From: CBDDEC01 sp965226785
GTDB taxonomy: Bacteria > Chloroflexota > Dehalococcoidia > UBA2979
Assembly: GCA_965226785.1 (NCBI GenBank)
Contig: CBDDEC010000001.1
Span: forward strand, 1-64,000
DNA: 64,000 nucleotides
Direction: 5' to 3'
A program made the translations under genes and the position numbers. The notes under the pieces are model-generated. The model was not told where the DNA came from. It made no database searches and saw only the letters and a program-made list of their open reading frames with translations. This document shows positions 23,473-31,916 of the stretch, one piece after another. The first letter of the stretch is position 1, and each line of letters begins with the position of its first letter.

Positions 23473-24519
23473 ATGGCCGACAGCAACGGCGCGAGCACGA
23501 ACGGAGCCAGCAGCAACGGCGCAGCGGCCGAGGCGCCGGCGGCACTGCTGCGCGCAGGCTTCCCCTACGAGAAGACGATCGGCATGCGCCGCGTCACCTG
23601 GTACCCGATCGACATCGCCCTCGGCGACGAGGGGCGCGTCTACTGCCTCGGACGCTTCGATGTGGGTGGCGTGATCCGCGTCATCAACTGGGAGGACGAG
23701 GACCTCGGCGGCCTGGGCGGCGGCTGGGTCTGGCCGGTCGGCATCATCCGCGACGAGGACGAGCGGCTCTTCGTCTCGGACGAGGGCGGCCACACCGTCA
23801 CGATCCTGAAGCGCGACGGCGAGCAGGTCGCGAAGTGGGGCGAGCACGGCAGCGAGCCGGGCCAGCTCGACCGCCCGGCGCACATGGCCCTCGACAGCGA
23901 GGGACGCCTGCTGGTGGTCGACACGATGAACCACCGCGTGCAGCGCTTCACGCCCGAGGGCGAATACATCGACGGCTTCGGTTCGTTCGGCGACGGTCCG
24001 GGCGAGCTGAACATGCCCTGGGGCGTCACGCTCGACGCCGAGGGTTGCATCTACGTCGGCGACTGGCGCAACGACCGCGTGCAGAAGTTCAGCCCCGCCG
24101 GCGAACCGCTGATGTCGATCGGCACCAGCGGCGACGGAGAAGGTCAGCTCAGCCGTCCGGCCGGCGTGGCCGTCGACGAGCACGGCGACATCTACGTCGC
24201 CGACCGCGGCAACCATCGCGTGATGCTCTTCGACCGCAGCGGACGCTACGTTGAGCGGTTCATTGGCGACGCCACGATCTCCTCGATGGGCAAGACCTAC
24301 ATCCTCTCGAACCCGAAGGTGCTGCGGTTGCGCGAGATGACCACCCTCGAGCAGCAGAAGCGCTTCCGCGCGCCCGCGTCCGTGCGCATCCTGGGCGACC
24401 GTCTGTACGTCGGCGACTTCGGTTGCCACCGCGTACAGATCTACCGCAAGGAGGCCTACCCGCTCACCGAGGCGGAGATCATGCCGCACCCCGGCGCGCC
24501 GAACCTGTCGACGGTGTAG
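23473..24519 (+). CDS. NHL-repeat beta-propeller protein
   Basis: A 348-aa protein; ATG 23473 follows GCGGAGGCGGCACG, 13 bp after the DUF1501 stop. After a Ser/Asn/Gly-rich lead come at least five NHL units, e.g. GEQVAKWGEHGSEPGQLDRP, LLVVDTMNHRVQRFTPEGEY, IYVGDWRNDRVQKFSPAG and IYVADRGNHRVMLFDRSG. NHL propellers serve as binding platforms or, in some families, as lyases; no catalytic signature is evident. Its place in the DUF1800/DUF1501 operon suggests it works with them, possibly binding their substrate or partner. Confidence 0.88.
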   Translation: MADSNGASTNGASSNGAAAEAPAALLRAGFPYEKTIGMRRVTWYPIDIALGDEGRVYCLGRFDVGGVIRVINWEDEDLGGLGGGWVWPVGIIRDEDERLFVSDEGGHTVTILKRDGEQVAKWGEHGSEPGQLDRPAHMALDSEGRLLVVDTMNHRVQRFTPEGEYIDGFGSFGDGPGELNMPWGVTLDAEGCIYVGDWRNDRVQKFSPAGEPLMSIGTSGDGEGQLSRPAGVAVDEHGDIYVADRGNHRVMLFDRSGRYVERFIGDATISSMGKTYILSNPKVLRLREMTTLEQQKRFRAPASVRILGDRLYVGDFGCHRVQIYRKEAYPLTEAEIMPHPGAPNLSTV

Positions 24520-24526
24520 CCACGCG

Positions 24527-24865
24527 ATGCCGATCATGATCGGCTTCGCGCGGCAGCGGCAGCAGCTGATCGAAGCCGAGATCGCACGCTTCGCCGAGGA
24601 ACTACCCAAGCTCGGCGTGCTCCGCGCCTGGGTCACCGGCGACTTCGCCCGCGGCCAGATCGGTCCCGACACGCCGCTCGACCTCGTCGTCGTACACGAG
24701 ACGGCGCAGGAGCCGCATCGGCGTTCCGACTTCTTCGTCGACCACCTGCGCCCGCAGCTCGACACCCGCTTCAGCGTCTACACACCCGAGGAGGCGGAGA
24801 CGCTCGAAGACAGCGATCGCGTACTCGTCCAGGCAACGCGCCTCGGCGATCCGATCGTCGGTTGA
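24527..24865 (+). CDS. MNT-like nucleotidyltransferase, degenerate active site
   Basis: A 112-aa small nucleotidyltransferase-fold protein: GVLRAWVTGDFARGQIGPDT followed by PLDLVVV. In active MNT proteins the motif is GSxARG and then SDxDL; here Ser is Asp and the first Asp of DxD is Thr or Pro, so adenylyl transfer may be lost. It lies 7 bp after the NHL gene and 12 bp before a HEPN gene. MNT-HEPN pairs commonly form toxin-antitoxin modules in which MNT AMPylates HEPN, but attachment to a metabolic operon and the worn motif make that uncertain here. Confidence 0.75.
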   Translation: MPIMIGFARQRQQLIEAEIARFAEELPKLGVLRAWVTGDFARGQIGPDTPLDLVVVHETAQEPHRRSDFFVDHLRPQLDTRFSVYTPEEAETLEDSDRVLVQATRLGDPIVG

Positions 24866-24877
24866 GCCCGGTGCTTC

Positions 24878-25297
24878 GTGCCTGACAACGACGGCACGGC
24901 TCGCGAAGCGGCGCGCTGGATGGCGCAGGCCCGCATCGACCTCGACGACGCGCGCGGCTCGGCCGAGGCCGGTCGCGACGCCCTCGCCTGCTTCCTCTGC
25001 CATCAGGCGGCGGAGAAGGCGGTCACCGCCTTCCTTTACTCGCGCGGCGTCGAGCTGGTGTGGGGCCACGCCCTGACGGACCTCTGTGAGGACGCGATGG
25101 CGCTCGACCCATCGTTCGACCTGCTCAAGTCGAGCGCGGCGCAGCTCGACAAGCACTACCTCGGCGCGCGCTACCCCTCGACCCTCCCGGGCGGCGTGCC
25201 CGGCGAGGTTTACGCCACCGAAGACTCCTCGCGCGCGCTCGAGATCGCCTCCGACGCGCTCGAGTTCGTCACCATGCGCCTCGAGGACGAGGGCTAG
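24878..25297 (+). CDS. HEPN domain protein
   Basis: A 139-aa protein starting at GTG 24878. It is a typical HEPN helix bundle: AARWMAQARIDLDDARGSAE, then LACFLCHQAAEKAVTAFLYS and WGHALTDLCEDAMALDP, and KHYLGARYPS. The RNase motif RX4-6H of toxic HEPN proteins is not apparent, so it may be a binding partner of the MNT protein rather than an RNase. Last gene of the operon; its stop overlaps by 4 bp the stop of the convergent PEP-domain gene. Confidence 0.8.
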   Translation: MPDNDGTAREAARWMAQARIDLDDARGSAEAGRDALACFLCHQAAEKAVTAFLYSRGVELVWGHALTDLCEDAMALDPSFDLLKSSAAQLDKHYLGARYPSTLPGGVPGEVYATEDSSRALEIASDALEFVTMRLEDEG

Positions 25298-26979
25298 CCC
25301 GCGCGGACCTCGCCTGTCGCACCGTCGACCGTGACTACTGCGCCGTCCTCGAGGGTTGTCGTGGCAATGCTCGTGCCCACCACCGCCGGTACGCCGAGTT
25401 CCCGCGCGACGATGGCGGCGTGCGACAGCGGTCCACCGGCGTCCGTGATGATCGCGCCACAGATGTTCATCACCGAGGTGTAGCCGGGGTTCGTCGCAAT
25501 CGCGACCAGCACGTCGCCAGCCTCAACGCGCGTGATGTCGCCGGGGCTCATCACGAGGCGTGCCGGACCCGTGTAGCTGCCGGCGCTCACGCCCGCACCC
25601 GTGAGGATGATGGCGCTCGCCGTTTGCGAGGGCTCGCCGGCCAGCGCGCCGATTCCTGCCTGCGTGGTCGCCGCCGCTCGCGCGACACGTGACGCGGCAT
25701 CCGGTAGCCACTCAAGCGGCGGCGGCTCCTCGATCGCTGCGCCGAGCCTCTGTGGTGCGTCGTTCGAGGTGTAGGTCGACCGGAACTCATAGCGCCCCGC
25801 GAGCTCCTCGCTGAGGTCGACGGAGCCTGCGATCAAGCGTTCGAGCTCCTCGACGCTCGCCTCGGCCGCATGCTCGGCGTCGGCCAGCTCGCCGCGCTCC
25901 TGCAGTCGGCGGCCAGCGTCGATGAACGAGCGACGCACGAGGCCGGCGACGGGTGTGTTGGCGAAGAGTGCGCGCTCGTCCTTCACACGGAAGGTGAGGC
26001 GGGTCTCGGCAAGCATCGCGTCAAACTCGCCACGATGTGCGGCGGGGACAGCCTCGCGCGCCGACTCGATCGCTTCGCGTGCATCAGACAGCACCGGGTC
26101 GCTCTCGATGGCGTCACGGATCGTCGCGATCAGGCCGGCGGGATGCTCGAGGGCGTATTCGTCCATCGGATCGAAGCCACCCACGACCCGATAACCGACG
26201 GTGTAGATGTAGTTGCGTGCCGCCGCCCCGACCTCGCCGTCGAGGACGACGAGGTCATCGAGCGCTCCCGCTGCATCCCTCCCGTCATCGACGAGTGTTC
26301 GCGCAGTGGCGTTGATCCGGAGCAGTCGTACGAGCTCGGTCAGCTCGGAGACGATGCCTGCCGATGCCGGCGAAGCGCCCTCGAGGGTCGCCGCCAGGGC
26401 TCCCGGCGGCTGTCCGGTCCAGTCGCTGGCGTGTGCGAGGAAGTCGCCGAGGGGGATCTGCCAGGTTCCGTTGAACTCGTGGTGCAGCGACATCATCGCT
26501 CGCAGGTGCTGGATGCAGTCTCGGACGTGTGTCATCAGCGCTCCATCGTCGAGCGTGCCCACCTCGATGGCGGCGAGTTCACGCGTATGCGCCATGGCCG
26601 CCGGCTTGCGCCGTTCGTCCCATTCGACGAGGTCCGCACGCCAGATGCGCTCGGGGAACACATGCTCGGCCGCAGCCAGGCGGGCTGACGCAACGGGGTG
26701 CTCCCGAGCAGCGCGCAGCCACGCCTCGCGCGCCTCCGCCTCGTCACCTGGGGGGCGTGGCACCAGGTCGCGCGCGCGTGAGTAGGCGAAACGATTGACC
26801 GAGGCACGGTCGCGACGCCCCGACAACACTCCGTATCGTGCGTCCGAGAGATCCCGACCGTCGAGGGCGCTCGCGCCAGCCTGAACGCCGATCGCCGTCC
26901 CTGGCCGGAAGAAGTGCACGCGGTCGTTGGTCCAGAGGCCGGAATCCGGCGCCTCGAATGTCAGCTGTGCTCGCTCCAC
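25294..26979 (-). CDS. PEP-utilising-enzyme mobile-domain protein without ATP-grasp
   Basis: A protein of about 561 aa. GTG 26979 is preferred (GAGGAG and GGGGAG just upstream); GTG 27015 would add 12 residues. The C-terminal 90 residues are the swivelling phosphohistidine domain of PEP synthase, PPDK and rifampicin phosphotransferase: ARLVMSPGDITRVEAGDVLV, then GGPLSHAAIVARELGVPAVV with the phosphorylatable His about 42 residues from the end. The preceding 450 residues are helical and match the middle region of multi-domain PEP-utilising proteins (e.g. MMSLHHEFNGTWQIPLGDFL), but no ATP-grasp domain is present here or next door. It may need a partner encoded elsewhere. Confidence 0.8.
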   Translation of the reverse strand: MERAQLTFEAPDSGLWTNDRVHFFRPGTAIGVQAGASALDGRDLSDARYGVLSGRRDRASVNRFAYSRARDLVPRPPGDEAEAREAWLRAAREHPVASARLAAAEHVFPERIWRADLVEWDERRKPAAMAHTRELAAIEVGTLDDGALMTHVRDCIQHLRAMMSLHHEFNGTWQIPLGDFLAHASDWTGQPPGALAATLEGASPASAGIVSELTELVRLLRINATARTLVDDGRDAAGALDDLVVLDGEVGAAARNYIYTVGYRVVGGFDPMDEYALEHPAGLIATIRDAIESDPVLSDAREAIESAREAVPAAHRGEFDAMLAETRLTFRVKDERALFANTPVAGLVRRSFIDAGRRLQERGELADAEHAAEASVEELERLIAGSVDLSEELAGRYEFRSTYTSNDAPQRLGAAIEEPPPLEWLPDAASRVARAAATTQAGIGALAGEPSQTASAIILTGAGVSAGSYTGPARLVMSPGDITRVEAGDVLVAIATNPGYTSVMNICGAIITDAGGPLSHAAIVARELGVPAVVGTSIATTTLEDGAVVTVDGATGEVRAG

Positions 26980-27079
26980 AGGCTCCTCGCTCCCCTTCGA
27001 CAGCCGTCGAGGCACGTAACGCTAGCACTGCAAGCTGCACTGCATACACATTCGCGAGGCTGAGGGACGACAGCGCGTC

Positions 27080-27445
27080 TCAGTCCTCGACGCGCTCCGC
27101 CTCCGCCTGTCGGGCGTACGCGGGCGCCTCCAGCGGGAGCGAGCGGCTGTAGCGGAAGCCGGCGCGCGCGAGGTGCCAGAGGTAGGTGGCGAGGAAGCTC
27201 GGCACGCCCATCTCGCTGTATTGCGCGACATGCACGAGCTCATGTGCAACGAGCGCGCGGTCCTCGAGGTGTTGCGGCTCGCGGAACCAGACCGAGTGGC
27301 CGAGCGTGATCGCGCGCTTCTTGACGAGCTTGAGGTACCGCGTCGGCGGACCGCCGACGCGCAGGCGGACCCGGTCGAGGTCGACCGAGTCCTCGATCAG
27401 GCTGTGCTGCGTGAGCCAGTCGCGAGTCGTCGGTGGGACGGACAT
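27080..27445 (-). CDS. DUF4157-like HExxH protein (121 aa)
   Basis: A small protein with ALVAHELVHVAQYSEMGVPS, giving HELVH at residues 68-72, the signature of DUF4157-type putative metallopeptidase domains. TLGHSVWFREPQHL before it and YLWHLARAGFRYSR after it fit that domain. No signal peptide. It is the complete domain by itself, 9 bp downstream of the truncated CoA-transferase gene. Substrate unknown. Confidence 0.75.
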   Translation of the reverse strand: MSVPPTTRDWLTQHSLIEDSVDLDRVRLRVGGPPTRYLKLVKKRAITLGHSVWFREPQHLEDRALVAHELVHVAQYSEMGVPSFLATYLWHLARAGFRYSRSLPLEAPAYARQAEAERVED

Positions 27446-27454
27446 CGCTCTCTC

Positions 27455-28291
27455 CTAGATCACCCCTGCGGCGGCCAGGTCGGCGATCGCGTCGGCATCG
27501 TACCCGAGCTCGCCGAGGACGTTGGCGTTCGCGTCGCCCAGCTCCGGCGCCGGGCCCTGCACGCCCGGCTTCGTCTCGCTGAAGGCGACCGGCACGCCGA
27601 CCGTGCGGTGGCCCTCGAACAACGGGTGATCGATCTCGACGAGGTAGTCGTTGTCCCAGAACTGCGGTTCGGTGGCGACGGCGGCGTAGTCGTGGACCGG
27701 GCCGCTCGGCACGTCCTGCTCCTCGAGGGCGCGCAGCCACTCGTCGCGTGGCCTGGTGCGGATCGTCGAGGCGAGTTCGTCGACGAGCGCATCGCGGTTC
27801 TCCAACCGCGCGAACGGCTCGGCGAAGCGCTCGTCCGTCGTCAGGTCGACGCGGTCGAGGGCCGTGCAGAGGCTGTCCCACCACTGCGGCGTGAGCACGC
27901 CGATCGTGAGCCACAGACCGTCCGAGGCCTGGTAGGCCGTGAATATCGGGTTCTTGAAGCGAGTGCCCTGCTGTCCGGTGTGGAGGTAGCGCACGATGCT
28001 CAGCGTCTGCAGCGTCGCCATCGCGCCCATCTGCGAGACGTCGATGCGCTGGCCGACGCCGTGCAACTCGCGTGCGGCGATGCCGGTGACGATGCCGTAC
28101 GCGAACACCATCGAGCCCACCTGGTCGGCCAGTCCCCAGGGGATCTGGACCGGGACGCCCTCGGCGTCGGCCATCCCGACCATGGCGCCGGAGATGCCCT
28201 GCGCCACGATGTCGAACGATGGCAGCCCGGCCATGGCCCCGACCGGCCCGAAGCCACTGTTCATCGCGTAGATGATGCGCGGGTTGCGCTC
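27455..28291 (-). pseudogene. CaiB/BaiF family III CoA-transferase, N-terminally deleted
   Basis: The C-terminal ~279 residues of a family III CoA transferase: RNPRIIYAMNSGFGPVG, FDIVAQGISGAMV, PVQIPWGLADQVGSMVFAYG, GVGQRIDVSQMGAMATLQT, and a normal C-terminus. About the first 120 residues, with the CoA-binding start, are missing: the frame joins abruptly to the 5' half of an SDR gene at about 28291. The position of the catalytic Asp (family VDVSL-DA) appears to be Gly in IDVSQMGA, so activity would be doubtful even with a full N-terminus. Such enzymes move CoA between carboxylic acids. A downstream in-frame ATG could still allow a shortened product. Confidence 0.75.
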
Positions 28292-28653
28292 TCCCAGTCG
28301 TCGAGAGTCTGTTCCCACATCTTGAGCCGCTCGCCGCCCTCCTCCGGGCGCGGACCGAGATCTGAACGGGCGACTACGCCGGCGTTGTTGCAGACCACGT
28401 GGATCGCGCCGTACGCGTCAAGGGCTTCGTCCCGCAGTCGCTCGATCGCCGCCGCGTCGGTCACGTCGGTGACCACGCCGATCACGTCTCGCTCCTGCTG
28501 CGTGAGCTCCTGCACCGCGATCTCGAGCGCGGGTTCCTCGACGTCCGCTAGGACGATGCTCATGCCCTCGGCGGCGAAGCGCTCCGCGAAGGCGCGGCCC
28601 ATGCCGCTGGCGGCGCCGGTGACGACCGCGACCCGTCCGCTGAACTCGCGCAT
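28292..28653 (-). pseudogene. Short-chain dehydrogenase, C-terminally deleted
   Basis: ATG 28653 follows GGAGGAGCGC. The first ~120 residues are a normal SDR: VAVVTGAASGMGRAF with the TGxxxGxG NAD(P) site, VLADVEEPAL, DVTD, and CNNAGV (NNAG). It then reaches KMWEQTLDDWE, which precedes helix 4 in the family, and at about 28292 breaks into the CoA-transferase sequence in another phase, stopping after eight foreign residues. The catalytic Ser-Tyr-Lys are missing. One deletion can explain both truncated genes. Confidence 0.75.
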
Positions 28654-28758
28654 GCGCTCCTCCATCCCCGGCCCGTCGAGGCCGCAGCGAGGCGAGTGGT
28701 ACCACACTGCGATGTCCGTGGCCGCGATCGAGGCGGCGCGCTTCTCGTCGGTACCTTA

Positions 28759-30021
28759 GTGTCCGACACATCGAGCGAGGCGACCTTGACCGACCGACCC
28801 GCCCCATCGTCGACGTCTGGAGACACCGCCGACGAGGGTGGCGGAGGGTTCCCGCACGTCAGCATTGCCTCGCTCGGTCTCGTCACGATCGTGACCTACG
28901 GCGCCGCGTTCTACGCCTTCGGTGTGCTGCTGGGACCGATGGTCGATGACACCGGCTGGTCCGAGGCGCTCATCGCCGGCGCGTTCTCCGTCTCCACGCT
29001 GATCGGCGCCTTCGGCGCGGGTTTCGCCGGCCGCCTGGCGGACGAGCTGGATGCGCGACGAGTCATCTTCATCGGCGGTGTCGGCGGAGCGCTGGCGCTG
29101 GCCGCTGCCGGTCTGGCGCCCAACATCTGGCTCTTCGTCGTGGCGTATGGCCTCGGCGGCGGCGTGCTCGCGGCGGTCGGGTTCTACCACATGACCCAGG
29201 CGGCGGCGGCGCGGCTGGCGACCTCGGACCCGGCGCGGGGCATCATGCTGCTCACGCTCTACGGCGCGTTCGCCGGTCCGATCTACCTCCCGCTCACAGG
29301 CGTGCTCGTCGAGGCGACATCGTGGCGCACCACCCTCGTGATCCTCGGTCTCAGCGCCGTCATCGGCCTGATCGTCAGTGTCATCCCCCTGCGCGATGGG
29401 CCGCGCGGCGGCGTGCCCGGCCAGGCGCCGACTCCCGTGCGCGAGGCGCTGCGCGAGCCTCGGGCGCGGGCGCTCCTGGGGGCGGCGTTCGTCGGTGGGA
29501 TCGGCGTCAGCGTGCTGCTGGTCTACCAGGTGCCGCTGATGGTGTCGGCCGGGCTTTCGCTGAGCGCCGCTGCCAGCATCTCCGGCATCCGAGGGTTCGC
29601 GCAGTTCGGTGGCCGCGTCGCGATGGTGCCGCTGCTCCCTCTCGTGGGAGCCCGGCGCTCGCTGGTCCTCTCCTACTTCTGTGCCGCGGCGGCCGTGGTG
29701 CTGCTGGGCTTTAGCGGCACGGTGCCGGTGGCGTTGGTGTACGTCGTCGTTGCGGGGATCGCCGTCGGCGTCGTAGCGCCGGTGGCCGGCGTCTATGCGC
29801 ACGAGATCTTCCCGCCCGAGCGTGTGGCCACGCTGATGGGCACCGAGCGCATGTTCGGGGGCCTCGGCGGCGCCATCGGGCCGCTGACGGCGGGCGTGCT
29901 GGCGGAGACGGCGGGCACCCGCGCCCCGATACTCGTGATGGCGTTCGTGTGCGCCCTGGCGGCCGGCGTGGTGCTGATCATAGGCGAGGCGCTTCGGAGC
30001 TCGACCGTCCGTCAAACGTAA
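28759..30021 (+). CDS. MFS transporter (monocarboxylate/oxalate porter-like)
   Basis: About 420 aa with 12 predicted membrane helices. The start is uncertain: GTG 28759 (SDTSSEATL) or TTG 28786 fit better than ATG 28696, which would overlap the SDR leader. Features are FYAFGVLLGPMVDDTGWSEA (helix 1 and loop), GRLADELDARRVIFIGG (the MFS loop 2-3 motif), and a symmetrical second half with MGTERMFGGLGGAIGPLTAG. The pattern resembles bacterial MCT/OFA-type carboxylate importers. Substrate not readable; the neighbouring CoA-transferase debris and lut genes make organic acids plausible. Confidence 0.85.
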   Translation: MSDTSSEATLTDRPAPSSTSGDTADEGGGGFPHVSIASLGLVTIVTYGAAFYAFGVLLGPMVDDTGWSEALIAGAFSVSTLIGAFGAGFAGRLADELDARRVIFIGGVGGALALAAAGLAPNIWLFVVAYGLGGGVLAAVGFYHMTQAAAARLATSDPARGIMLLTLYGAFAGPIYLPLTGVLVEATSWRTTLVILGLSAVIGLIVSVIPLRDGPRGGVPGQAPTPVREALREPRARALLGAAFVGGIGVSVLLVYQVPLMVSAGLSLSAAASISGIRGFAQFGGRVAMVPLLPLVGARRSLVLSYFCAAAAVVLLGFSGTVPVALVYVVVAGIAVGVVAPVAGVYAHEIFPPERVATLMGTERMFGGLGGAIGPLTAGVLAETAGTRAPILVMAFVCALAAGVVLIIGEALRSSTVRQT

Positions 30022-30089
30022 CCGACCGTTATGATGCGGCTTGGAAATCGTTTCGACGTACGACACTCTGGTGACAACAAGGGAGCGAA

Positions 30090-31913
30090 GTGGGTCCGAA
30101 GCCGCCTGTACTGCTCCGCCTGATCCGCCTCGCGTTCCCCTATCGCGGGCAGATCATCCTCGCGCTCTTCATCCTCAGCGCTACCAGCATCCTCACCCTT
30201 GCCACGCCGTTCCTGGTGGCGTTCGCCATCGACAACGGGCTGGGCCTCGTCGACGAGGCCGGCGCGACGGCGACCGAGGCGAACGGCAACATGCGGACGC
30301 TGCTCTTCGCCGTGGCGTTGATCCTCGTCTCGGCGGTTCTGCGGGGGGCGTTCGCGTTCGCCCAGACGTACATCGGCGAGCGCATCTCGCAAGCGGTCGC
30401 GTTCGATCTGCGCAACCGCATCTACGACCACTTGCAGCGGCTCTCGTACGCCTATCACGACACCGCCGAGACCGGCCAGATCATGTCCAGGGCGACCCAG
30501 GACGTCGAGGGTGTCCGCTTCTTCATCACCTTCGCGGTGTTGCGCTTGGTCGGGATCATCCTGCTGATCGTCGCGGCCTACACGCTGATGCTCTTCACGA
30601 ACACAAAGACCGGCCTCGCCGCACTCGTCTTCCTCCCGTTCGTCGCCGCCTCCGCGATGTTCATGTCGACCAAGCTGCGCCCGATCTGGGCTGACGTGCA
30701 GAACCTGCAGGGCAACATGGCGAACGTACTGCAGGAGAACCTGACCGGGCAGCGCGTCGTGAAGGCGTTCTGGCGCGCGGATTTCGAGCAGGAGAAGTTC
30801 GACACGCAGGTCAACGCCCTCTTCCGCCGCTCCTACGACGCTGTGCGGTGGGAGTCGATCAACGAGCCGCTGATGCTCACGATCTGGCTGCTGTCCAGTG
30901 CCGTCGTCTTCTGGGTCGGCGTGACCGAGGTGCAGGCCGGCGCGATGGGCCCGGGCCAGCTCGTCGGCTTCCAGCTCTACCTCACCATCCTGCAGGTGCC
31001 GCTGCGCATGCTCGGCTTCATGGTCAGCCTCTTCGCGCTCGGCCACTCCGCGGGCACACGCGTCTTCGAGATCCTCGACGCCGAATCCGCCGTCGAGGAG
31101 CCGCCGGACGCGATCGATCTGCCGCCGGGCGCGGGGCGCGTCCGTTTCAACCACGTCTCCTTCGGCTACGAGGCGTTGTCACCGGTACTGCGCGACCTGG
31201 ACCTCGAGATTGAGCCCGGCCACACGGTGGCGCTGCTCGGTCCAACCGGGTCAGGGAAGTCGACGGTGGTGAATCTGCTGCCGCGCTTCTACGACGTCAC
31301 GGAGGGCTCGATCACCATCGACGGCCACGACGTGCGCGAGCTGAAGCTCGATTCGTTGCGCTCGGCGATCGGGACGGTGCAACAGGACGCGTTCCTTTTC
31401 CACGCGACGATGCGCGACAACATCGCGTACGGGAAGCCGGACGCGACCGATGAGGAGGTCGAGGCCGCGGCCCGCGCCGCGATGATCCACGACTACATCA
31501 TGTCCGAGCCCGATGGCTACGACATGGAGGTCGGCGAGCGCGGGGTCACACTCTCCGGCGGCCAGCGTCAGCGTGTCGCGATCGCCCGCACGATCCTGCT
31601 CAACCCGCGGATCCTCGTCTTCGACGACTCCACCGCCGCCGTCGACATGCGCACCGAGTTCCTGATTCAGCAGGCGCTGCGGAACCTGATGGCCGGCCGC
31701 ACGACCTTCGTCATCGCCCAGCGCCTGCGCACAGTGCAGGAGGCGGACCAGATCCTGGTGATGCAGCGCGGCAGCATCGTTGAGAGCGGCACGCACGAGG
31801 AGCTGCTCGAGAGCGGCGGCTTCTACCGCGACATCTACGACCTCGAGCTGCGCGATCAGGAGGAGTCGGCGGCCGCAATGCCGGATTCCACGGACGACAC
31901 GTCCGAGGAGTAG
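30090..31913 (+). CDS. ABC exporter half-transporter with degenerate ATP site
   Basis: A 607-aa transmembrane-plus-nucleotide-binding-domain half-transporter (GTG 30090). Six helices span about residues 15-330 with coupling segments such as YHDTAETGQIMSRATQDVEG. The nucleotide-binding domain has Walker A GPTGSGKST (384-392), signature LSGGQ (488-492), Walker B ILVFDD (508-513) with Asp513 where the catalytic Glu normally sits, and Gln544 in VIAQRL in place of the switch His. This Asp/Gln combination is known in one member of heterodimeric exporters, whose non-canonical site hydrolyses poorly. No second half-transporter is encoded next to it, so the partner must be elsewhere, or it is a slow homodimer. 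Probably a lipid or multidrug exporter. Confidence 0.9.
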   Translation: MGPKPPVLLRLIRLAFPYRGQIILALFILSATSILTLATPFLVAFAIDNGLGLVDEAGATATEANGNMRTLLFAVALILVSAVLRGAFAFAQTYIGERISQAVAFDLRNRIYDHLQRLSYAYHDTAETGQIMSRATQDVEGVRFFITFAVLRLVGIILLIVAAYTLMLFTNTKTGLAALVFLPFVAASAMFMSTKLRPIWADVQNLQGNMANVLQENLTGQRVVKAFWRADFEQEKFDTQVNALFRRSYDAVRWESINEPLMLTIWLLSSAVVFWVGVTEVQAGAMGPGQLVGFQLYLTILQVPLRMLGFMVSLFALGHSAGTRVFEILDAESAVEEPPDAIDLPPGAGRVRFNHVSFGYEALSPVLRDLDLEIEPGHTVALLGPTGSGKSTVVNLLPRFYDVTEGSITIDGHDVRELKLDSLRSAIGTVQQDAFLFHATMRDNIAYGKPDATDEEVEAAARAAMIHDYIMSEPDGYDMEVGERGVTLSGGQRQRVAIARTILLNPRILVFDDSTAAVDMRTEFLIQQALRNLMAGRTTFVIAQRLRTVQEADQILVMQRGSIVESGTHEELLESGGFYRDIYDLELRDQEESAAAMPDSTDDTSEE

Positions 31914-31916
31914 TCG

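Noticed and set aside
24527..25297. Classical MNT-HEPN toxin-antitoxin system
   Set aside because: The MNT catalytic motif is degenerate, the HEPN RNase motif is not visible, and both are embedded in a metabolic-type operon.
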